DNA of 64,000 bases from NCBI GenBank assembly GCA_010645155.1, contig CM021322.1, positions 4,469,740 through 4,533,739 of the forward strand, read 5' to 3'. Positions 58,934 through 64,000 of the stretch are shown here, piece by piece. This stretch comes from Tigriopus japonicus (taxonomy: Eukaryota; Arthropoda; Copepoda; Harpacticoida; Harpacticidae). A program made the position numbers and the translations under genes. Position 1 is the first letter of the stretch. Each line of letters opens with the position of its first letter. The notes under the pieces were generated by a model. The model worked only from the letters and a program-made list of their open reading frames with translations. It had not been told where the DNA came from and ran no database searches.

Positions 58934-60576
58934 GTTGTTTTTAAAATATGTTTATTTTGTTATCGTCAAATTGACCTGCAAATGTGTCTGTACAGTTCTG
59001 GAAATGTTTGTGTTTCGATGTCTATCTGGACATGCCAAGATGGGCAATTTTGCGGAAGATCCTGGGCCCTTCCCACCAACCACTGCAAAAAAAACAAGGA
59101 GAGCAAGATGTTAATTCAAGCATCACGACCAAATCAAAAGGAAATTTATGATGTGTCAGATTTGTATTTAAGCGCCCACCAAAGGAGAAACTAAATATAG
59201 AAAATTATCAAGTAGGCCGAAGCGTGTGAGTAAAAATTCAATATTGGAATTAAGTATGCTGTCCGTAAGTAGCGTTGTGTTTCATAAATCAGGTATTTTT
59301 TGATTCAGAGACCATGACCTGAATGCAAATTTCGTGCATCACGAAATTAGAAAGTGCCCCAAAATTAACGCCATCTGCCATTCAATGGACTTTGTTTTCG
59401 AAAAGTCCTTAAAATAGATATTAGCTTATATTTTTGTGTCAACTTGCTTGACTGCTTAACCCTATGATCCGACCAATTTTGTTCGATGTCGGTTGGAATT
59501 CTCCAACCAAATTGCCTAGATCTGGGGTAGGCAACCGGTGGGCCGCGGCCCACACTTGGGCCCAACGGTGGTCATTGGTGGGTTCAGGAATTATGGGGAA
59601 AGTGCCAAAATAGTGGGCCCAGGAACCATCCCTAGAACTGAACTTGTGGGCCCAAAGCTTTGATCGGTAATTTGTGGGCTCCCGAACCTACCAACGTCTG
59701 TATGTTGGGCCCCTGTCTATGCGTTATCAAATTTGGTGGGCCTTGACCGAAAAGTGATTGCCGACCCCTAGCCTAGGTATTAAAGAAAAGGGTGAAGCAG
59801 CGGAAAAGCCACGAAAGTATCAGATATTAGCAAACATGTTCGTAACTTATCAACTCATGTGCATGACTGCTTCTCCTTATCTTCCAGCCAAACCGGTTTG
59901 AAAGTTTCAGTTGACCGAGAATAGGTTCAAAACATAGACCACGGAGTATTAAGAAATCCTTGGTTCAAAATGGTGAAGCAGAGAACTCACGAAAATACCA
60001 GTCAATGATTGTAATTGTATAAAATAAATTTTGATAGAAAAATGAGGCACAATTCCTAGTGCATAATTTCTTACATGCAACTTCAATTATTTGTTTGCAA
60101 TCAACTTAAAATTGCAAAGTAATTTGCGGCCCTGTTATGTTATTATGAGCAGGACAACTCAGATGATGTTATCAATGGGACTTCGAAAGAGTCCAGACAG
60201 TGTAAGAGTGAAGTAGTGAAGTAAGCATTAGATGAGGTAGAAACAACAAAGATAAATAATCAATTAGCTTCTGATTGCACATCATGATGACTTTAAATAT
60301 AAACAAGACTCCCAACCAAGTCTTCCTTGATTCATTTTGCACCGCCATTACTAGATATGGAGCAATACCAGCATAAATATTACTTTGACTCTCCTTGACA
60401 TTGCTCGTTTTTTCAGAAAAACTTATTGCTTGTTCAAAGGGAATCGTGTGGATAATTCGCTTGCAAATGAAAATTTAAGTTTTGTTTGTCGACATGTCAA
60501 AAAGATAATTGGGCCTTTTCAATGGTAGTCTTCCCACTCTAATTCATAGTTATCCAATGTCTTAATTGTTAGACGC
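58934..60576. other. Convergent intergenic region between TMEM63 and SQOR
   Basis: It holds both 3' UTRs, one 249-bp MITE (59522-59770) and AT-rich DNA. I see no clear AATAAA close to either stop codon. Similar short motifs GGTGAAGCAG followed by CTCACGAAA or CCACGAAA occur near 59790 and 59970. Confidence 0.5.
59522..59770. mobile_element. 249-bp hAT-like MITE, copy 2 (inverted relative to copy 1)
   Basis: The left end is CTGGGGTAGGCAACCGG. The right end, reverse complemented, is TAGGGGTCGGCAATCAC. The flanks GCCTAGAT (59514-59521) and GCCTAGGT (59771-59778) match at seven of eight positions. Read in reverse complement, the body follows copy 1 at 45528, with shared blocks AAGGCCCACCA, ACAGACG, GGGCCCACAA and AACGATCAAAG-like, in the same order. 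No coding sequence. Confidence 0.85.
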
Positions 60577-63884
<3,308 letters not shown>

Positions 63885-64000
63885 CTAAACATAAAGTTAA
63901 GGAATGATTTAAGCACAATATTAGTGATGGGCCCATAGAGCTATTAAACGAAACCGAAAGCAACTGACACCAAAATTCACCAGCATTTTCTTAAAAATGA
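63885..64000 (-). other. Right edge, intron of SQOR
   Basis: Follows the acceptor TTTAG on the minus strand. No exon is visible before the window ends. Confidence 0.5.

Overview
This is eukaryotic DNA from an animal. Genes are split by GT-AG introns, some carry AATAAA poly(A) signals, and the non-coding DNA is AT-rich and full of decayed transposable elements. The protein set (RFT1, RPA49, TMEM63, mitochondrial sulfide:quinone oxidoreductase, an invertebrate-type PhyH dioxygenase and a C2H2 zinc-finger protein) and the short introns in conserved genes suit an invertebrate, probably an arthropod and possibly a crustacean. That placement is an inference, because no species marker is visible.

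Layout: (1) 2058-13989 (+), a large disordered protein with two alternative 5' starts joined to one 2.8 kb last exon; function not recognised. (2) 13990-22790, gene-poor DNA with LINE fragments and an inverted-repeat element. (3) 22791-33287 (+), a single-pass membrane protein in 4 exons plus a possible fifth; its introns hold a nest of three hAT-like transposons. (4) 33428-35093 (-), RFT1, convergent with gene 3. (5) 36720-36921 (-), a tRNA-derived SINE. (6) 38458-40203 (-), a nine-finger C2H2 protein with an uninterrupted coding region. (7) 41316-47445 (-), a six-exon PhyH-family Fe(II)/2-oxoglutarate dioxygenase of 291 aa, with MITE-like and fold-back elements in its long first intron. (8) 47829-48618 (-), a chimera of two tRNA-like heads and a LINE 3' end. 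(9) 51795-54794 (+), the RNA polymerase I subunit RPA49. (10) 56525-58933 (+), a TMEM63/OSCA channel with no introns in its coding region. (11) 60577-63884 (-), sulfide:quinone oxidoreductase, lacking only its 5' exon(s) beyond the right edge.

I rebuilt the exon structures of RFT1, PhyH, RPA49, SQOR and the membrane protein by matching splice sites, codon phase and family motifs; every junction described keeps the reading frame. The genes are unrelated housekeeping, membrane or regulatory genes. I see no operon-like or pathway cluster.

The most notable non-genic structure is at 25.4-28.2 kb. A 2.85 kb element with roughly 240 bp arms carries two further elements inside it. All three begin TAGAG and end CTCTA, and each has its own perfect 8-bp target duplication. 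The intact left arm preserves the empty site of one insertion. A second theme is a LINE family whose 3' tail is shared with a class II tRNA-derived SINE, together with a chimera joining two tRNA-like heads to LINE coding sequence.
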